From contig BGON01000001.1 in assembly GCA_003569265.1 (NCBI GenBank), positions 62,001 to 126,000 of the forward strand: a DNA stretch of 64,000 nt, read 5' to 3'. The stretch is from Actinomycetota bacterium (GTDB taxonomy: Bacteria > Actinomycetota > Actinomycetes > Nanopelagicales > Nanopelagicaceae). The notes beneath the pieces were generated by a model that saw nothing but the letters and a program-made list of their open reading frames with translations, ran no database searches and had not been told where the DNA came from. A program made the translations under genes and the position numbers. Position 1 is the stretch's first letter, and each line of letters starts with the position of its first letter. Below, piece after piece: positions 19,736-30,483 of the stretch.

Positions 19736-22219
19736 ATGAATAAGAACGTGAATGACGAGCGCGAGCACGCGGCGTACGACTTTGCCTACGTGCAGGAAAA
19801 ATGGCTGCCCATTTGGGATGAAGTCCAGCCATTTAAATCAGGGCGCGCAGATGACACACGTGAAAAGAAATATGTCTTGGATATGTTTCCTTATCCATCT
19901 GGTGATCTTCATATGGGCCATGCCGAGGCATATGCATTAGGTGATGTGATTGCCCGTTACTGGGTTCAAAAGGGTTTTAACGTTATGCACCCCATTGCGT
20001 GGGATGCTTTTGGATTACCTGCTGAAAATGCGGCAATCAAACGCAACTCTGATCCACGCATTTGGACATATGAAAATATTGCCGTGCAAAAAGCCTCAAT
20101 GCGACGGTTTGCGTGTTCTTTTGACTGGGATCGTGTTTTTAACACATGCGATCCTGAATACTATAAATGGAATCAATGGTTATTTTTAAAGCTGCATGAG
20201 CGTGGCCTTGCTTATCGCAAAGATTCAGCAGTGAACTGGTGTCCTGGATGTCAGACTGTTTTAGCTAACGAGCAAGTTGTTGCTGGCCTATGTGAGCGAT
20301 GTGATTCAGCCGTTACGAAAAAGAAGTTAAATCAGTGGTATTTCAAAATCACTGACTATGCCGATCGTTTACTCGATGACATGGCTCAACTTGAAGGCAA
20401 GTGGCCGGAAAAAGTCTTAATGATGCAGCGCAATTGGATTGGACGCTCAACTGGTGCCAATGTTTCATTTATTATTGAGGGGCGCACCGAGCCTGTAACT
20501 ATCTATACAACCCGCCCAGATACTTTGTATGGGGCAACTTTTATGGTTGTTGCTGCCGATAGTGAATTAGCTGCAGAGTTAGTTGTTGGTACAGGAGTTG
20601 AAACTGAGTTCAATTCTTACCTTGAAAAGATTAAGGCTGATAGCGATATCGATCGCCTAGCTACAGATCGCCCTAAGAGTGGTGTATTCCTTAATCGCTA
20701 TGCAATTAACCCAGTAAATGGTGCAAAGCTACCTATCTGGGCCAGTGATTATGTTCTAGCAGATTACGGCACAGGTGCCATCATGGCTGTTCCAGCCCAT
20801 GATCAGCGAGATTTAGATTTTGCCAAAGCATTTGCGTTGCCTGTCGTTGTAGTTGTTGAAACTGGCGAAGAGAATCCCAATACAAGTGGAGTTGCAACAA
20901 CTGGAGATGGAAAGATAGTTAATTCAGGCGCGCTCAATGGTCTTAATAAGGCCGATGCAATCGCTGCCATTAACAGCCAACTAGAAAAAGATGGCCTTGG
21001 AAAATCTGCCCGTAACTACCGCTTGCGCGATTGGTTAGTTTCTCGCCAGCGTTACTGGGGAACACCGATTCCAATCATTCACTGCCCTTCTTGTGGTGAA
21101 GTGCCAGTTCCAGTAGATCAACTTCCACTTACTTTGCCAGATGCTAAAGGCTTAGATCTAAAGCCCAAGGGAACATCACCTCTGGGTGCTGCAACTGATT
21201 GGGTTAATGTTGCATGTCCTCAGTGTGGGGCTGCAGCAAAGCGAGATACCGACACGATGGATACTTTTGTGGATTCATCGTGGTATTACTTACGTTATCC
21301 ATCATCTACTGTGCATGATCAACCATTTTTGAAGAAGGATATTGAAACCTGGTTGCCTGTTGATCAATACGTTGGCGGTGTCACACATGCGATCTTGCAC
21401 CTTCTCTATAGCCGCTTCTTTACAAAGGTTTTGAATGACATGGGTATGGTCAATTTCAATGAACCATTTACCCGTTTGCTTAACCAAGGAATGGTTGTCA
21501 TGGATGGCTCTGCGATGTCTAAGAGTCGTGGCAACCTTGTGGCACTCTCTGATGAACTTGAAAAGCATGGCGTTGATGCAATTCGTTTATCAATGGTTTT
21601 TGCTGGTCCGCCAGAAGATGATGTTGATTGGTCTGATGTTTCACCATCTGGGTCAGTTAAATTCTTAACGCGTGCTTGGCGATTATCTGGAGATGTGACA
21701 AGTGCTCCAGGAGCAGATTTTTCTAAGGGAGATGTCTCACTTCGTAAAGCAACACACAAGGCATTAAATGATGCAGGATTTGCAGTTGAGTCATTTCGAT
21801 TCAACGTTGCAGTCGCCCGTGTCATGGAGCTAGTAAATGCAACGCGTAAAGCGATTGATTCTGGTTGCGGAGGTTCTGATCCTGCAGTTCGCGAAGCCGT
21901 TGAAGCAATTGCAATCATGGTCTCTCTCGTTGCACCATTTACAGCCGAAGAGATGTGGGAGCGCTTAGGACACAAGCCTGCTGTGGCACTTGCCGGCTGG
22001 CCAGCGGTGGATCCAAAACTGCTTGTGGCAGATTCAGTGGAAGCTGTTATTCAAATTAATGGCAAGATTAAAGAGCGTATTGATGTCTCACCAACGATTA
22101 CTGATACAGAACTTGAAGCGTTAGCCCTTGCACACCCAACGATTGTTGCCGAACTAGGCACAAACGCACCGAAAAAGGTCATTGCGCGAGCGCCAAAACT
22201 AGTTAATATCGTTGCTTAA
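19736..22219 (+). CDS. leuS: Leucyl-tRNA synthetase
   Basis: An 827-residue class I synthetase. The HIGH motif appears as [10 protein letters not shown], the KMSKS motif as [10 protein letters not shown], and the editing domain contains [13 protein letters not shown] 19736 gives the start seen in homologues ([14 protein letters not shown] follows). It lies three bases after the tRNA-Ala 3' end, so no Shine-Dalgarno is possible outside the tRNA. After tRNA processing the message would be nearly leaderless. GTG 19748 is an alternative start. Confidence 0.96.
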   Translation: MNKNVNDEREHAAYDFAYVQEKWLPIWDEVQPFKSGRADDTREKKYVLDMFPYPSGDLHMGHAEAYALGDVIARYWVQKGFNVMHPIAWDAFGLPAENAAIKRNSDPRIWTYENIAVQKASMRRFACSFDWDRVFNTCDPEYYKWNQWLFLKLHERGLAYRKDSAVNWCPGCQTVLANEQVVAGLCERCDSAVTKKKLNQWYFKITDYADRLLDDMAQLEGKWPEKVLMMQRNWIGRSTGANVSFIIEGRTEPVTIYTTRPDTLYGATFMVVAADSELAAELVVGTGVETEFNSYLEKIKADSDIDRLATDRPKSGVFLNRYAINPVNGAKLPIWASDYVLADYGTGAIMAVPAHDQRDLDFAKAFALPVVVVVETGEENPNTSGVATTGDGKIVNSGALNGLNKADAIAAINSQLEKDGLGKSARNYRLRDWLVSRQRYWGTPIPIIHCPSCGEVPVPVDQLPLTLPDAKGLDLKPKGTSPLGAATDWVNVACPQCGAAAKRDTDTMDTFVDSSWYYLRYPSSTVHDQPFLKKDIETWLPVDQYVGGVTHAILHLLYSRFFTKVLNDMGMVNFNEPFTRLLNQGMVVMDGSAMSKSRGNLVALSDELEKHGVDAIRLSMVFAGPPEDDVDWSDVSPSGSVKFLTRAWRLSGDVTSAPGADFSKGDVSLRKATHKALNDAGFAVESFRFNVAVARVMELVNATRKAIDSGCGGSDPAVREAVEAIAIMVSLVAPFTAEEMWERLGHKPAVALAGWPAVDPKLLVADSVEAVIQINGKIKERIDVSPTITDTELEALALAHPTIVAELGTNAPKKVIARAPKLVNIVA

Positions 22220-22259
22220 TACTCGCGCAAGTAGTTCCACAATATGAAAGGCCCTGTCA

Positions 22260-23144
22260 ATGAAGACAATTCTAGATGCCATCGGTAATACGCCTTTAGT
22301 AAATATTGAAGGAATTTGGGTCAAGATGGAATTTATGAACCCATCTGGTTCTATCAAAGCGCGAATTGCAAAATACATGATTGAACGTGCAGAAGCTGAA
22401 GGTTTATTAAAGCCTGGCGACACAATTGTTGAGGCAAGTAGTGGAAATACTGGAAATGCAATGAGTATGGTTGCAGCAGTTAAGGGTTACAAAATGTTGG
22501 TGATCATGCCTGATGGAATGAGTCCAGAGCGCACAGCAATCTCTAAAGCATTTGGTGCAGAAGTTCACACCATGGGAGATTTCCATGTTAACGACGCGTT
22601 AGAAGAAGCACGTCGGCGCGGTGCAATGCCAGGATTTTTCTCACCACAACAGTTCGATAATGAATGGAACATCGAAGAGAACCGCCAATGGCTGGGTCAA
22701 GAGATTTTGCAACAAATGCCAGTACTGCCAGATCTACTGATTAGTGGAGTTGGAACAGGCGGAACAGTTATTGGTGTGGGGCAGGCATTTAAAGCTGTGA
22801 ACCCCAACTGCAAAGTTATTGCTCTAGAGCCATCTGAATCCTGCACAATTTTGTGTGGAGAAGTCTCAAAGCATTTAATTGAAGGAATTGCCGATGGCTT
22901 TATCCCAGGCATTATTACTCGCCACCATCATGAATTGGATGGAGTTATTCATGTGGGCTCTGAGGAGTCGATTGACGAGATGCGCCGCATAGCCAGAGTG
23001 CATGGCATTTTCGTAGGCCCATCTTCAGGAGCACACTTGATTGCGGCAAAGAGATTGAAGGAGCAGTACGGTGTTGAAAACGTCGTTACTTTCTTCTGTG
23101 ATGAGGGCGAGAAGTACATCAACGACTACTGGCTTAAGAGGTAA
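22260..23144 (+). CDS. Cysteine synthase-like PLP enzyme (beta family)
   Basis: A 294-residue fold-type II PLP protein related to O-acetylserine sulfhydrylase. Lys33 in NPSGSIKARIA is the PLP lysine, SSGNTGN is the substrate loop, GVGTGGT binds the phosphate and VGPSSGAH is near the C terminus. In CysK and CysM the lysine is normally followed by Asp-Arg (KDR); here it is KAR, and the loop begins SSG rather than TSG. It may therefore be a cysteine synthase of a less common subgroup or an enzyme with another nucleophile. It lies alone between leuS and comEC. Confidence 0.8.
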   Translation: MKTILDAIGNTPLVNIEGIWVKMEFMNPSGSIKARIAKYMIERAEAEGLLKPGDTIVEASSGNTGNAMSMVAAVKGYKMLVIMPDGMSPERTAISKAFGAEVHTMGDFHVNDALEEARRRGAMPGFFSPQQFDNEWNIEENRQWLGQEILQQMPVLPDLLISGVGTGGTVIGVGQAFKAVNPNCKVIALEPSESCTILCGEVSKHLIEGIADGFIPGIITRHHHELDGVIHVGSEESIDEMRRIARVHGIFVGPSSGAHLIAAKRLKEQYGVENVVTFFCDEGEKYINDYWLKR

Positions 23145-23204
23145 ATATCCACACCCTTTAACCTGCTCTAAGACCGGCTTTTCAATGCCCTGAACTATTG
23201 AGGC

Positions 23205-26052
23205 ATGGAATATTTCTCACAGATCTTCGAAAAGCTAACTACCTGGTGGTTTGATCTTAATTTCACACCTATTCAAAAACGTGCACTACTTGCAATGTCG
23301 GCAATCGTCGTTGTTATCTCTGTATTTATCGTCATTAGAGGAAATACTGATGAAATAACACCACCTCCTGTGGTTGTTGAGCAAGTGCAAGCCCCACAGA
23401 TATTTGTAGATGTTACTGGCGCAGTTAATACACCAGGTGTTTACACACTTACTGCTAGCTCTCGCGTAATCGATGCAATCAAAGCAGCTGGAGGTTCAGC
23501 ACCTGGTGCAGATTTGAGCACTATAAATTTGGCCAGAGTTTTAGCCGATGGTGAACAGATCTATGTCGATGCAGCAATCACAAATAGCAAAGGTGTTCGA
23601 GTCGGTGCGCCAAAGCGAAGCGGTCCAATTAATATTAATCGTGCAACAGTGGGGGATTTTGACTCACTTGATGGAATTGGACCAGTCATTGCTTCCCGAA
23701 TAGTTGACTATAGAAAAACACATGGTCCTTTTATAACAGTTGAAGATCTCCAAAAGGTTAGTGGAATCGGTGCAGCAAAATTCGCGCAAATCAAAAGCAA
23801 AATTCCGCGTTTAACTGATTACAGGGCTATTGCCCTGGGCGGTGCAATCTGGGCTGGTGCGTTGTTTCAAAGTGCAACCGCGCCATGGCGAATCTCAATT
23901 GTTGCATTAGTTGTGGGAGCAGTTTCCCTTATCAGTCGAAAAGGACGCTTTAGCGTTATCATCTGTGCACTTCTTCTAGGTTCCACAGTGATGTCTGTTC
24001 GCCAAGCATCTCTGGCTCATAGTCACATCGCTAGATTTTTTATGCAAAACGCAACGATTACAGCAGAAGTTGTTACTGATCCCAGTAAAACCAGTACAGG
24101 CAGCTATTCATTTATTGCGCGTGCAGTTTTGGTAAATAACAGTTCTATTCACTACAAGCTACGTGTACCAATACGCGTGATGACATCAGATCAAAGCGTG
24201 ACTAAACTCTTGCCGGGACAAAGATTTAGCGCCCAGGGCCGAATAGTTGCCAGTAAAGAAGCGCGGGTAGCCGCGCTCGTTGTAATCAAAAATGACATCG
24301 AAATTCAAACACCGCCCTCGTACTGGGCTAATGCTTTAGCTTCAATTCGTTTAGGCCTTCGATCACTCTCTGGCGATGGAGATGCTGGAGCCCTCATACC
24401 TGGAATGGTCCTAGGGGATACTTCTAAACAAAGCTCTGATTTTAAGAACTCCATGAAGCGCTCTGGATTAACCCACTTAGTTGCAGTCAGCGGTGCCAAC
24501 TTCGCACTTGTCTCTGCATTTGTCTTATGGATGATGCAGTTTCTATTCGCAAGAATGAAATTTCGCCTTACAGCAACGGCTATTTCTCTGATTGCATTTA
24601 TTGCACTTGTGCGACCATCCCCATCAGTGCTGCGAGCTGCAGCGATGGCTGCAGTTTTACTTATTGCACAGGGCACCAAGCGGGGCCGAGATTCACTGCC
24701 TGCACTTGGTTTTGCGATGGCTGCAGTTGTCATTCTCGATCCATGGCAGGCGCGCGATGCAGGTTTTGCGCTCTCGGTATTAGCAACTGCAGGTCTTCTT
24801 CTCTTTGCACCTGTACTCATTGAAAAGATGAGAACACATATGCCAGAGAAACTAGCGCAAGCCTTAGCGCCACCGATAGCTGCAATAGTTTTCTGCTCAC
24901 CCATCATCGTTGCACTCTCTGGATATCTGGCTCCCATGAGCGTCATTGCAAATTTGCTGGCAGCACCCTTTGTTGCACCCATCACGATTGTGGGCTTTAT
25001 TGCAGCGCTATTTTCACCTATTGCGCCTCTGCTTTCCACTGCGTTGATTTGGTTTATCAGGTTTCCAGCAGGGGCAATTGCACTGATTGCACATTGGGCA
25101 TCTAGCTTTCCAGTTTTAACTTTGCGAACTGGAAAAATTGGATTCCTTATAGTTGCCAGTTTCACCCTTATCTCTTGGTTACTAAAAAAATGGTTCAAAC
25201 ACATCGTTATCTTTACCTTGGTAGTTCTCATATCCATCACTTGGCTTCAACGTTGGCCAGGAGGGGATTGGCAGGTGGCAAACTGCGATATCGGCCAAGG
25301 CGATTCGATGGTAATTAATTTAGGTAATCACCGGGGTTTAGTCATAGATGTTGGACCTGATCCAGTTACTGAAGATCGTTGCTTGAAAGCACTTGGAATA
25401 AATGAGATTCCACTGCTAATTCTTTCGCACTTTCATGCAGACCACGTTGCAGGATTACCGGGAGCATTAAAGAATCGCACGGTAGGACAAGTCTGGGTCA
25501 GTGTTAACTCAGCCCCACTTGTTGAAAGTGCTATGGCTCAATCGGCTTTAAAAGGAGTTGAGATGATTAAGGCGGTGAGGGGAATGAGTTCTAAGTTAGG
25601 GCCACTGACAATTAAAGTTCTTTGGCCCACTTTGAGCGCAACTAGTTTTGCAGAAATGCCAGGTGATGGTTCTCAAATAAATAACTCCAGCATTGCCACC
25701 TTGATTACAGGTGATGCATTTTCAATCTTTGCAGGTGGGGATATAGAGCCACCAGTCCAGGAACTTCTAGTTAAGGATGTTGGCCCCGTTGATATATAAA
25801 GTCTCTCATCACGGTTCTAGATACCAGGATCTAGCTTTCATGGCCGCTTTGCACCCACGTATTTCAATAATTTCGGTGGGGGCAGGCAATACTTATGGTC
25901 ACCCAGCGGTGCAAACTCTCGACGCGCTGGCTAGACTCGGCTCAGAGGTTGTACGTACAGATATAGATGGTGCGATCGCAGTTCAAGTGCGAAATCATCA
26001 CTTCACTATACGTAAAGCCAAAGGCCGGTTTAATCTCATTAGATGGGGGTAG
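23205..26052 (+). pseudogene. comEC: ComEA-ComEC fusion DNA-uptake protein, frameshifted near the C terminus
   Basis: The first 864 codons (to 25799) encode an N-terminal membrane helix (about residues 25-45), an SLBB domain (VDVTGAVNTPGVYTL), a helix-hairpin-helix pair (INRATVGDFDSLDGIGP) as in ComEA, then the ComEC multi-spanning competence domain and a metallo-beta-lactamase-like domain with HFHADH. ComEA binds incoming DNA and ComEC forms the membrane channel; they are usually separate genes. The frame stops at 25799, but the expected ending (YKVSHHGSRYQD and YGHPAVQTL) continues in another frame to 26052. Restoring one AT unit in GATATATAAAG would give Asp-Ile-Tyr-Lys and rejoin both parts. 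A sequencing error, true mutation or slippage are all possible. Confidence 0.8.
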
Positions 26053-26059
26053 ATACATA

Positions 26060-27001
26060 ATGAATTCCTTCTACCTCATTCTCGGCTCAGAGGCCGCCCT
26101 TGCAGATAGAGCCTTAAGCAAGCTCACTGCCCAACTAAATGAAGAGAAATGTGAAATTACCAATCTCTTTGCAGCAGATGTCATTGTTGGCGATATTGCA
26201 GACTCACTTGCCCCATCATTGTTTTCAGAGCGCCGTGGGTTAATCATCCGCGATTTACAAGATTTGCCAGAAGAATCTAAAGATGAAATCACTCGATACT
26301 TAGATTCCCCAGATCCTTCAACGACGGTGATCTTTGTTCATAAGGGTGGTGTTAAAGGCAAAGCGCTGTTAGATGCGATTAAAAAGCTTAAGCCAGAGAT
26401 AATTGCCTGTGAGCCCATCAAGAAAGAAGGCGAAAAAGAAGAGTTTGTTCGCAATCTCTTTCTTGATGTGCAACGCAAGGCAACCCCAGGAGCAATCTCA
26501 GCTTTAGTAGGTGCGCTTGGAAATGATTTGCGGGAACTTCAATCAGCAGTTGGGCAGATTGGCGCTGATGCCCCTGCCGGAACAATCGATGAAGTAATGA
26601 TTGATAAGTTTCATCAAGGCAGAGTTGAAACAACTGGGTTTGATGTTGCTGATGCAACTTTGGATGGCAATTTGCCGGCAGCACTCATCGCTCTTCGCAG
26701 CGCACTAGAAACTGGCACTGATCCAGTAATGATTACAAGTGCTATTGCTTCATCTCTTCGCTCACTTGCCAAAGTTTCAGGTGCAAATCGTGGCGTGAAA
26801 TCTTTTGAACTAGCTGGGCAGTTAGGTATGGCGCCATGGCAAATTGATAAGGCCCGCAGACAGTTAAATCGATGGACACCAGCTCAAATTGCCGATGCCG
26901 TCGGGGCTATCGCCCTGGCCGATGCCCAAGTCAAAGGCGCGGCTAGTGATCCGGTCTATGCACTAGAAAAGGCATTGGCCCGTATCGCCCACAAGGCTTA
27001 G
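26060..27001 (+). CDS. holA: DNA polymerase III delta subunit
   Basis: A 313-residue clamp-loader delta subunit, the expected size. FYLILGSEAALADRAL at the start and the C-terminal MAPWQIDKARRQLNRWT are typical of actinobacterial HolA. It opens the sliding clamp for loading onto DNA. ATG 26060 is chosen over an in-frame upstream start inside comEC because a GGGGG-rich sequence lies about 10 bases before it and homologues start there. The comEC-holA order is conserved; the rpsT gene that often follows in relatives is absent here. Confidence 0.92.
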   Translation: MNSFYLILGSEAALADRALSKLTAQLNEEKCEITNLFAADVIVGDIADSLAPSLFSERRGLIIRDLQDLPEESKDEITRYLDSPDPSTTVIFVHKGGVKGKALLDAIKKLKPEIIACEPIKKEGEKEEFVRNLFLDVQRKATPGAISALVGALGNDLRELQSAVGQIGADAPAGTIDEVMIDKFHQGRVETTGFDVADATLDGNLPAALIALRSALETGTDPVMITSAIASSLRSLAKVSGANRGVKSFELAGQLGMAPWQIDKARRQLNRWTPAQIADAVGAIALADAQVKGAASDPVYALEKALARIAHKA

Positions 27002-27011
27002 AAATCGCAAT

Positions 27012-27040
27012 TTGACCCTGGCCTAGAGGCTGCGTACCCT
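27012..27040 (+). promoter_or_regulatory. rplU-rpmA promoter
   Basis: TTGACC (27012-27017), a 17-base spacer and TACCCT (27035-27040) match a sigma-70-type promoter. Transcription would start near 27047, giving a leader of about 56 bases with a CCGAAGG/CCTTTGG dyad and a Shine-Dalgarno CTGGAG before rplU. Confidence 0.6.
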
Positions 27041-27102
27041 TAGCGTCTGCCCGAAGGATCCTTTGGTTCTTGCCATGGGCTAAAAATGAACTGGAGTTAC
27101 AC

Positions 27103-27417
27103 GTGTACGCAATCGTTAAGGCTGGCGGCCATCAGGAAAAAGTGGCAGTTGGAGACACAGTTACTGTCGATCGTATCGATGCTGCTGTTGGCGCAACTGT
27201 TTCATTTCCTGCAGTGCTCTTAGTAGATGGTGCATCTGTTACTTCAGATCCAAAGCTTCTCTCTGGCGTTAAGGTCACAGGCGAAGTACTTGAAGAGACT
27301 AAGGGTCCAAAGATTGATATTTTGCGTTACAAGAACAAGACAGGTCACCGTCGTCGTCAGGGATTTCGCGCTAAGCAGACTCTCGTAAAAATTACCGCTA
27401 TCAACGGCGCGAAGTAA
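27103..27417 (+). CDS. rplU: 50S ribosomal protein L21
   Basis: A 104-residue L21 of standard length, with [13 protein letters not shown] at the start and the C-terminal [13 protein letters not shown] that contacts 23S rRNA. It starts at GTG 27103, preceded by CTGGAG; an in-frame upstream ATG (27070) would add a non-homologous stretch. It is followed 11 bases later by rpmA, the universal partner. Confidence 0.97.
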   Translation: MYAIVKAGGHQEKVAVGDTVTVDRIDAAVGATVSFPAVLLVDGASVTSDPKLLSGVKVTGEVLEETKGPKIDILRYKNKTGHRRRQGFRAKQTLVKITAINGAK

Positions 27418-27428
27418 GGGATAAATAA

Positions 27429-27689
27429 ATGGCAAGTAAGAAGGGTGTCTCCTCGACACGAAACGGTCGCGATTCAAATGCACAGTACCTCGGTATCAAG
27501 CGCTTTGGCGGACAAGAAGTTAATGCAGGCGAAATCCTAGTTCGCCAGCGTGGAACACATTTTCACCCAGGTAAGAACGTTGGACGCGGTAAGGACGACA
27601 CACTGTTTGCATTAGCAGCTGGCGCAGTCGAATACGGTCGCGCTCGCGGACGTCGCGTAGTGAATGTTGTGGTTCCGGTAGCTCTATAA
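27429..27689 (+). CDS. rpmA: 50S ribosomal protein L27
   Basis: An 86-residue L27. The N terminus begins [15 protein letters not shown] without the cleavable extension found in Firmicutes, so the flexible tail reaching the peptidyl-transferase centre is present at once. The core [19 protein letters not shown] is standard. GGGATAAATA precedes the ATG. The gene is followed by a terminator, ending the rplU-rpmA unit. Confidence 0.97.
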   Translation: MASKKGVSSTRNGRDSNAQYLGIKRFGGQEVNAGEILVRQRGTHFHPGKNVGRGKDDTLFALAAGAVEYGRARGRRVVNVVVPVAL

Positions 27690-27707
27690 AAGGTTTCTCT
27701 AAAAAGG

Positions 27708-27737
27708 GCGAGCCGTAATCACACGGCTCGCTTTTTT
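27708..27737 (+). terminator. Rho-independent terminator after rpmA
   Basis: GCGAGCCGT and ACGGCTCGC form a perfect 9-bp stem with an AATCAC loop, followed by TTTTTT. It ends the ribosomal unit before obgE. Confidence 0.92.
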
Positions 27738-27765
27738 ATTTTCTACAGTGAAGGGAGTTGATGAC

Positions 27766-29274
27766 ATGACAACATTTGTTGATCGTGTGACTCTCTATGC
27801 CTCTGCCGGAAAAGGTGGAGATGGATGTGTTTCAGTTAAGCGCGAAAAATTTAAGCCACTGGGCGGACCAGATGGAGGCAATGGTGGACGCGGTGGCGAT
27901 GTAATTCTGATTGTTGATCCAAGTGTTACAACCCTGCTCGACTTTCATCATTCACCACACCGCAAAGCAACGTCAGGTCATCAAGGTTATGGTGATCGCA
28001 AAGATGGACACCAAGGAGAGGATCTAATTCTTGGCGTTCCAAATGGCACAGTGATCTTTGATGCCGCCGGTGAACAGATTGCCGATCTTGTTGGAACTGG
28101 AACTACTTTTATTGCAGCTCAAGGTGGTTTTGGTGGCCTTGGAAATATGGCTCTGTCTTCATCAAAGCGACGTGCACCAGGTTTTGCATTACTAGGTGAA
28201 CCAGGTGAAGAGCGCATACTTTTCCTTGAACTAAAATCAGTTGCAGACATTGCACTTGTTGGTTATCCAAGTGCCGGAAAGTCATCACTTATTGCAGCTA
28301 TCTCTGCAGCACGTCCAAAGATTGCTGATTACCCATTTACGACCCTTGCGCCAAATCTAGGCGTTGTTCAAGCAGGTGAAACACGTTTTACTGTTGCCGA
28401 TGTTCCAGGTTTAATTCCAGGGGCAAGCCAAGGAAAAGGTTTAGGCCTTGAATTTCTGCGCCATGTTGAGCGCTGCGTTGCACTTGTGCATGTTTTGGAC
28501 TGTGGAACTCTGGAGACAGATCGCAATCCAGTTCAAGATCTTGAAGTCATTGAAAATGAATTAGCGATTTATGGTGGGCTTGAAGATCGAGTGCGAATTA
28601 TTGCCCTTAATAAAACAGATATCCCTGATGGTAAAGCTATGGCAGACATGGTTGAAGGCGATCTGCGCGAGCGTGGTTATGAGGTCTATCAAGTTTCTGC
28701 TGCATCTCGCGCAGGATTACAAGAGTTAACCTATGCAATGGCTCGCTTGATTCAAAAGGATCGTGCTGCTGCAGCAGCTCTTGAAGTTCGTACACGCATT
28801 ATTTTGCGTCCAGTTGCAGTTGATGATTCTGGCTTTGAAGTTAAAGCAAATGCTGATGGCTCATTTAATGTTCGCGGTAAAAAGGTTGAGCGCTGGGTGC
28901 GTCAAACTAACTTTAAGAACGCCGAAGCAATTGGCTACTTAGCTGATCGCTTAGCGCAATTAGGTGTTGAAAAAGATCTCTTTAAAAAAGGCGCAGTTGC
29001 TGGAAGTGAAGTTCGCATTGGTGATGGCCTCACACAAGTCGTATTTGATTGGGAGCCAACCATTGAAGCTGGGGCAGAGCAGCTAGCTGGTCACTTGCAT
29101 CGCCGTGGTGAGGATTCACGTCTTGAATCAACATGGCAGCAAACCGAGCGTGTTGATGATGTTCTAAGCGATGACGAGATAGCAAAGCAGTGGGAATACA
29201 ACATTGAAGACCCACATTCACCTAAGATTTCAGCAGTTGATGTTAATGAATCAGAGGATGGAGATGACAAGTGA
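27766..29274 (+). CDS. obgE: Obg-family GTPase
   Basis: A 502-residue GTPase involved in late 50S assembly and stress control. The glycine-rich Obg fold fills residues 1-158 ([13 protein letters not shown]-like repeats). The G domain carries [18 protein letters not shown] and NKTD, and an OCT domain follows near 340-420 before an acidic tail. ATG 27766 is chosen because GAAGGGAG lies at the right distance and homologues start TTFVDRV; GTG 27748 is an alternative. It overlaps proB by GTGA. Confidence 0.94.
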   Translation: MTTFVDRVTLYASAGKGGDGCVSVKREKFKPLGGPDGGNGGRGGDVILIVDPSVTTLLDFHHSPHRKATSGHQGYGDRKDGHQGEDLILGVPNGTVIFDAAGEQIADLVGTGTTFIAAQGGFGGLGNMALSSSKRRAPGFALLGEPGEERILFLELKSVADIALVGYPSAGKSSLIAAISAARPKIADYPFTTLAPNLGVVQAGETRFTVADVPGLIPGASQGKGLGLEFLRHVERCVALVHVLDCGTLETDRNPVQDLEVIENELAIYGGLEDRVRIIALNKTDIPDGKAMADMVEGDLRERGYEVYQVSAASRAGLQELTYAMARLIQKDRAAAAALEVRTRIILRPVAVDDSGFEVKANADGSFNVRGKKVERWVRQTNFKNAEAIGYLADRLAQLGVEKDLFKKGAVAGSEVRIGDGLTQVVFDWEPTIEAGAEQLAGHLHRRGEDSRLESTWQQTERVDDVLSDDEIAKQWEYNIEDPHSPKISAVDVNESEDGDDK

Positions 29275-30386
29275 GCCGAGCGCAGATTACTTCTGCAAAG
29301 CGAATCGTCATCAAGATTGGCTCATCCTCTCTCACCGGTAAAGCTGGTTCTGCCCTAGATGCTGATGCAGTCAATAAACTCGTTGATGTTGTCGCTGCAT
29401 GTAAAGCGCGCGGATCTGAAGTAGTAGTTGTTTCCTCTGGAGCTATTGCTGCTGGTCTTGCGCCATTGGGTTTAACTATCCGTCCAAAGGATCTAGCAAC
29501 TCAGCAAGCTGCAGCCTCTGTCGGTCAAGGTCTTTTGATTGCCCAATACACCCAAAGCTTTAATCGCCATTCAATTACCGCATCACAAGTATTGCTGACA
29601 ACTGAAGATGTTGTGCGCCGCTCTCATTATCAAAACGCACAGCGCACCCTTTATCGCTTACTCCAACTTGGAGTCGTTCCAATTATTAATGAGAATGACA
29701 CCGTTGGCACTGGTGAAATCCGCTTTGGTGATAATGATCGCCTCGCTGCCCTCGTTGCATTATTGATTAGTGCAGATCTTTTAGTTCTAGTTTCTGACAT
29801 TGACGCACTTTATGACGCCCCACCAACACAGGCTGGAGCCAAGCGCATTCACGAAGTTACATCTGTTGCAGATATCGAAAACCAGACTTTGGGTGGAGCA
29901 GGATCTGCCGGAGTTGGCAGTGGGGGAATGGTTACTAAGGTTGAAGCTGCGCGCATCGCAACATCTGCCGGTATTCCAATGCTGCTGACATCCCTTGAAG
30001 ATGCTGATAAAACTTTAGCTGGCCAGGACTTTGGTACGCACTTTCATGCACATGCAAACAAGACAACCTCACGCCTTTTGTGGCTGGCGCATGCAACTAA
30101 GCCACATGGAAAATTAGTTTTAGATGCTGGTGCGGTGAAAGCAATTTTGGAACGTGGAGTGTCTTTACTTCCAGCAGGTGTAACCGCTGTTGAAGGTGAA
30201 TTTATAGCAGGAGATGCCATTGAATTAGTTGGACCAGATGGTGCTGTGATTGCACGTGGCTTAGTTGCTTTCGATTCAGAGGATTTGCCTAAAATGCTTG
30301 GCCGATCAACTAAAGAACTGGCAGCTGAAATGGGTGCTGAATATGAACGCGAGCTAGTTCACCGCGATGATTTAGTGCTGCTCTAA
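29271..30386 (+). CDS. proB: Glutamate 5-kinase
   Basis: A 371-residue enzyme for the first step of proline synthesis, phosphorylating glutamate. The amino-acid kinase domain shows [20 protein letters not shown] and NENDTVGT, and a C-terminal PUA domain starts near residue 280 ([14 protein letters not shown]). It starts at GTG 29271 overlapping the obgE stop. In relatives proA usually follows directly; here an indoleamine dioxygenase-like gene intervenes. Confidence 0.95.
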   Translation: MSRAQITSAKRIVIKIGSSSLTGKAGSALDADAVNKLVDVVAACKARGSEVVVVSSGAIAAGLAPLGLTIRPKDLATQQAAASVGQGLLIAQYTQSFNRHSITASQVLLTTEDVVRRSHYQNAQRTLYRLLQLGVVPIINENDTVGTGEIRFGDNDRLAALVALLISADLLVLVSDIDALYDAPPTQAGAKRIHEVTSVADIENQTLGGAGSAGVGSGGMVTKVEAARIATSAGIPMLLTSLEDADKTLAGQDFGTHFHAHANKTTSRLLWLAHATKPHGKLVLDAGAVKAILERGVSLLPAGVTAVEGEFIAGDAIELVGPDGAVIARGLVAFDSEDLPKMLGRSTKELAAEMGAEYERELVHRDDLVLL

Positions 30387-30419
30387 ATAAATTTATTGCT
30401 TCTGTAACAGATTTTCCTC

Positions 30420-30449
30420 TTGCTTTCTGCGTGAGATAGCCAATAACCT
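30420..30449 (+). promoter_or_regulatory. Possible promoter of the indoleamine dioxygenase-like gene
   Basis: TTGCTT (30420-30425), an 18-base spacer and TAACCT (30444-30449) lie in the proB-downstream gap. Transcription would begin near 30456, about 28 bases before the ATG, leaving room for the AGAAAGAGAAG ribosome site. Confidence 0.4.
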
Positions 30450-30483
30450 TACGCGCATAAATCATCCTTGAGAAAGAGAAGAA

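Noticed and set aside
24305-25240. A 311-codon open frame on the minus strand
   Set aside because: It lies fully inside the ComEC coding region and its sequence is low-complexity without family features; it is an antisense shadow.
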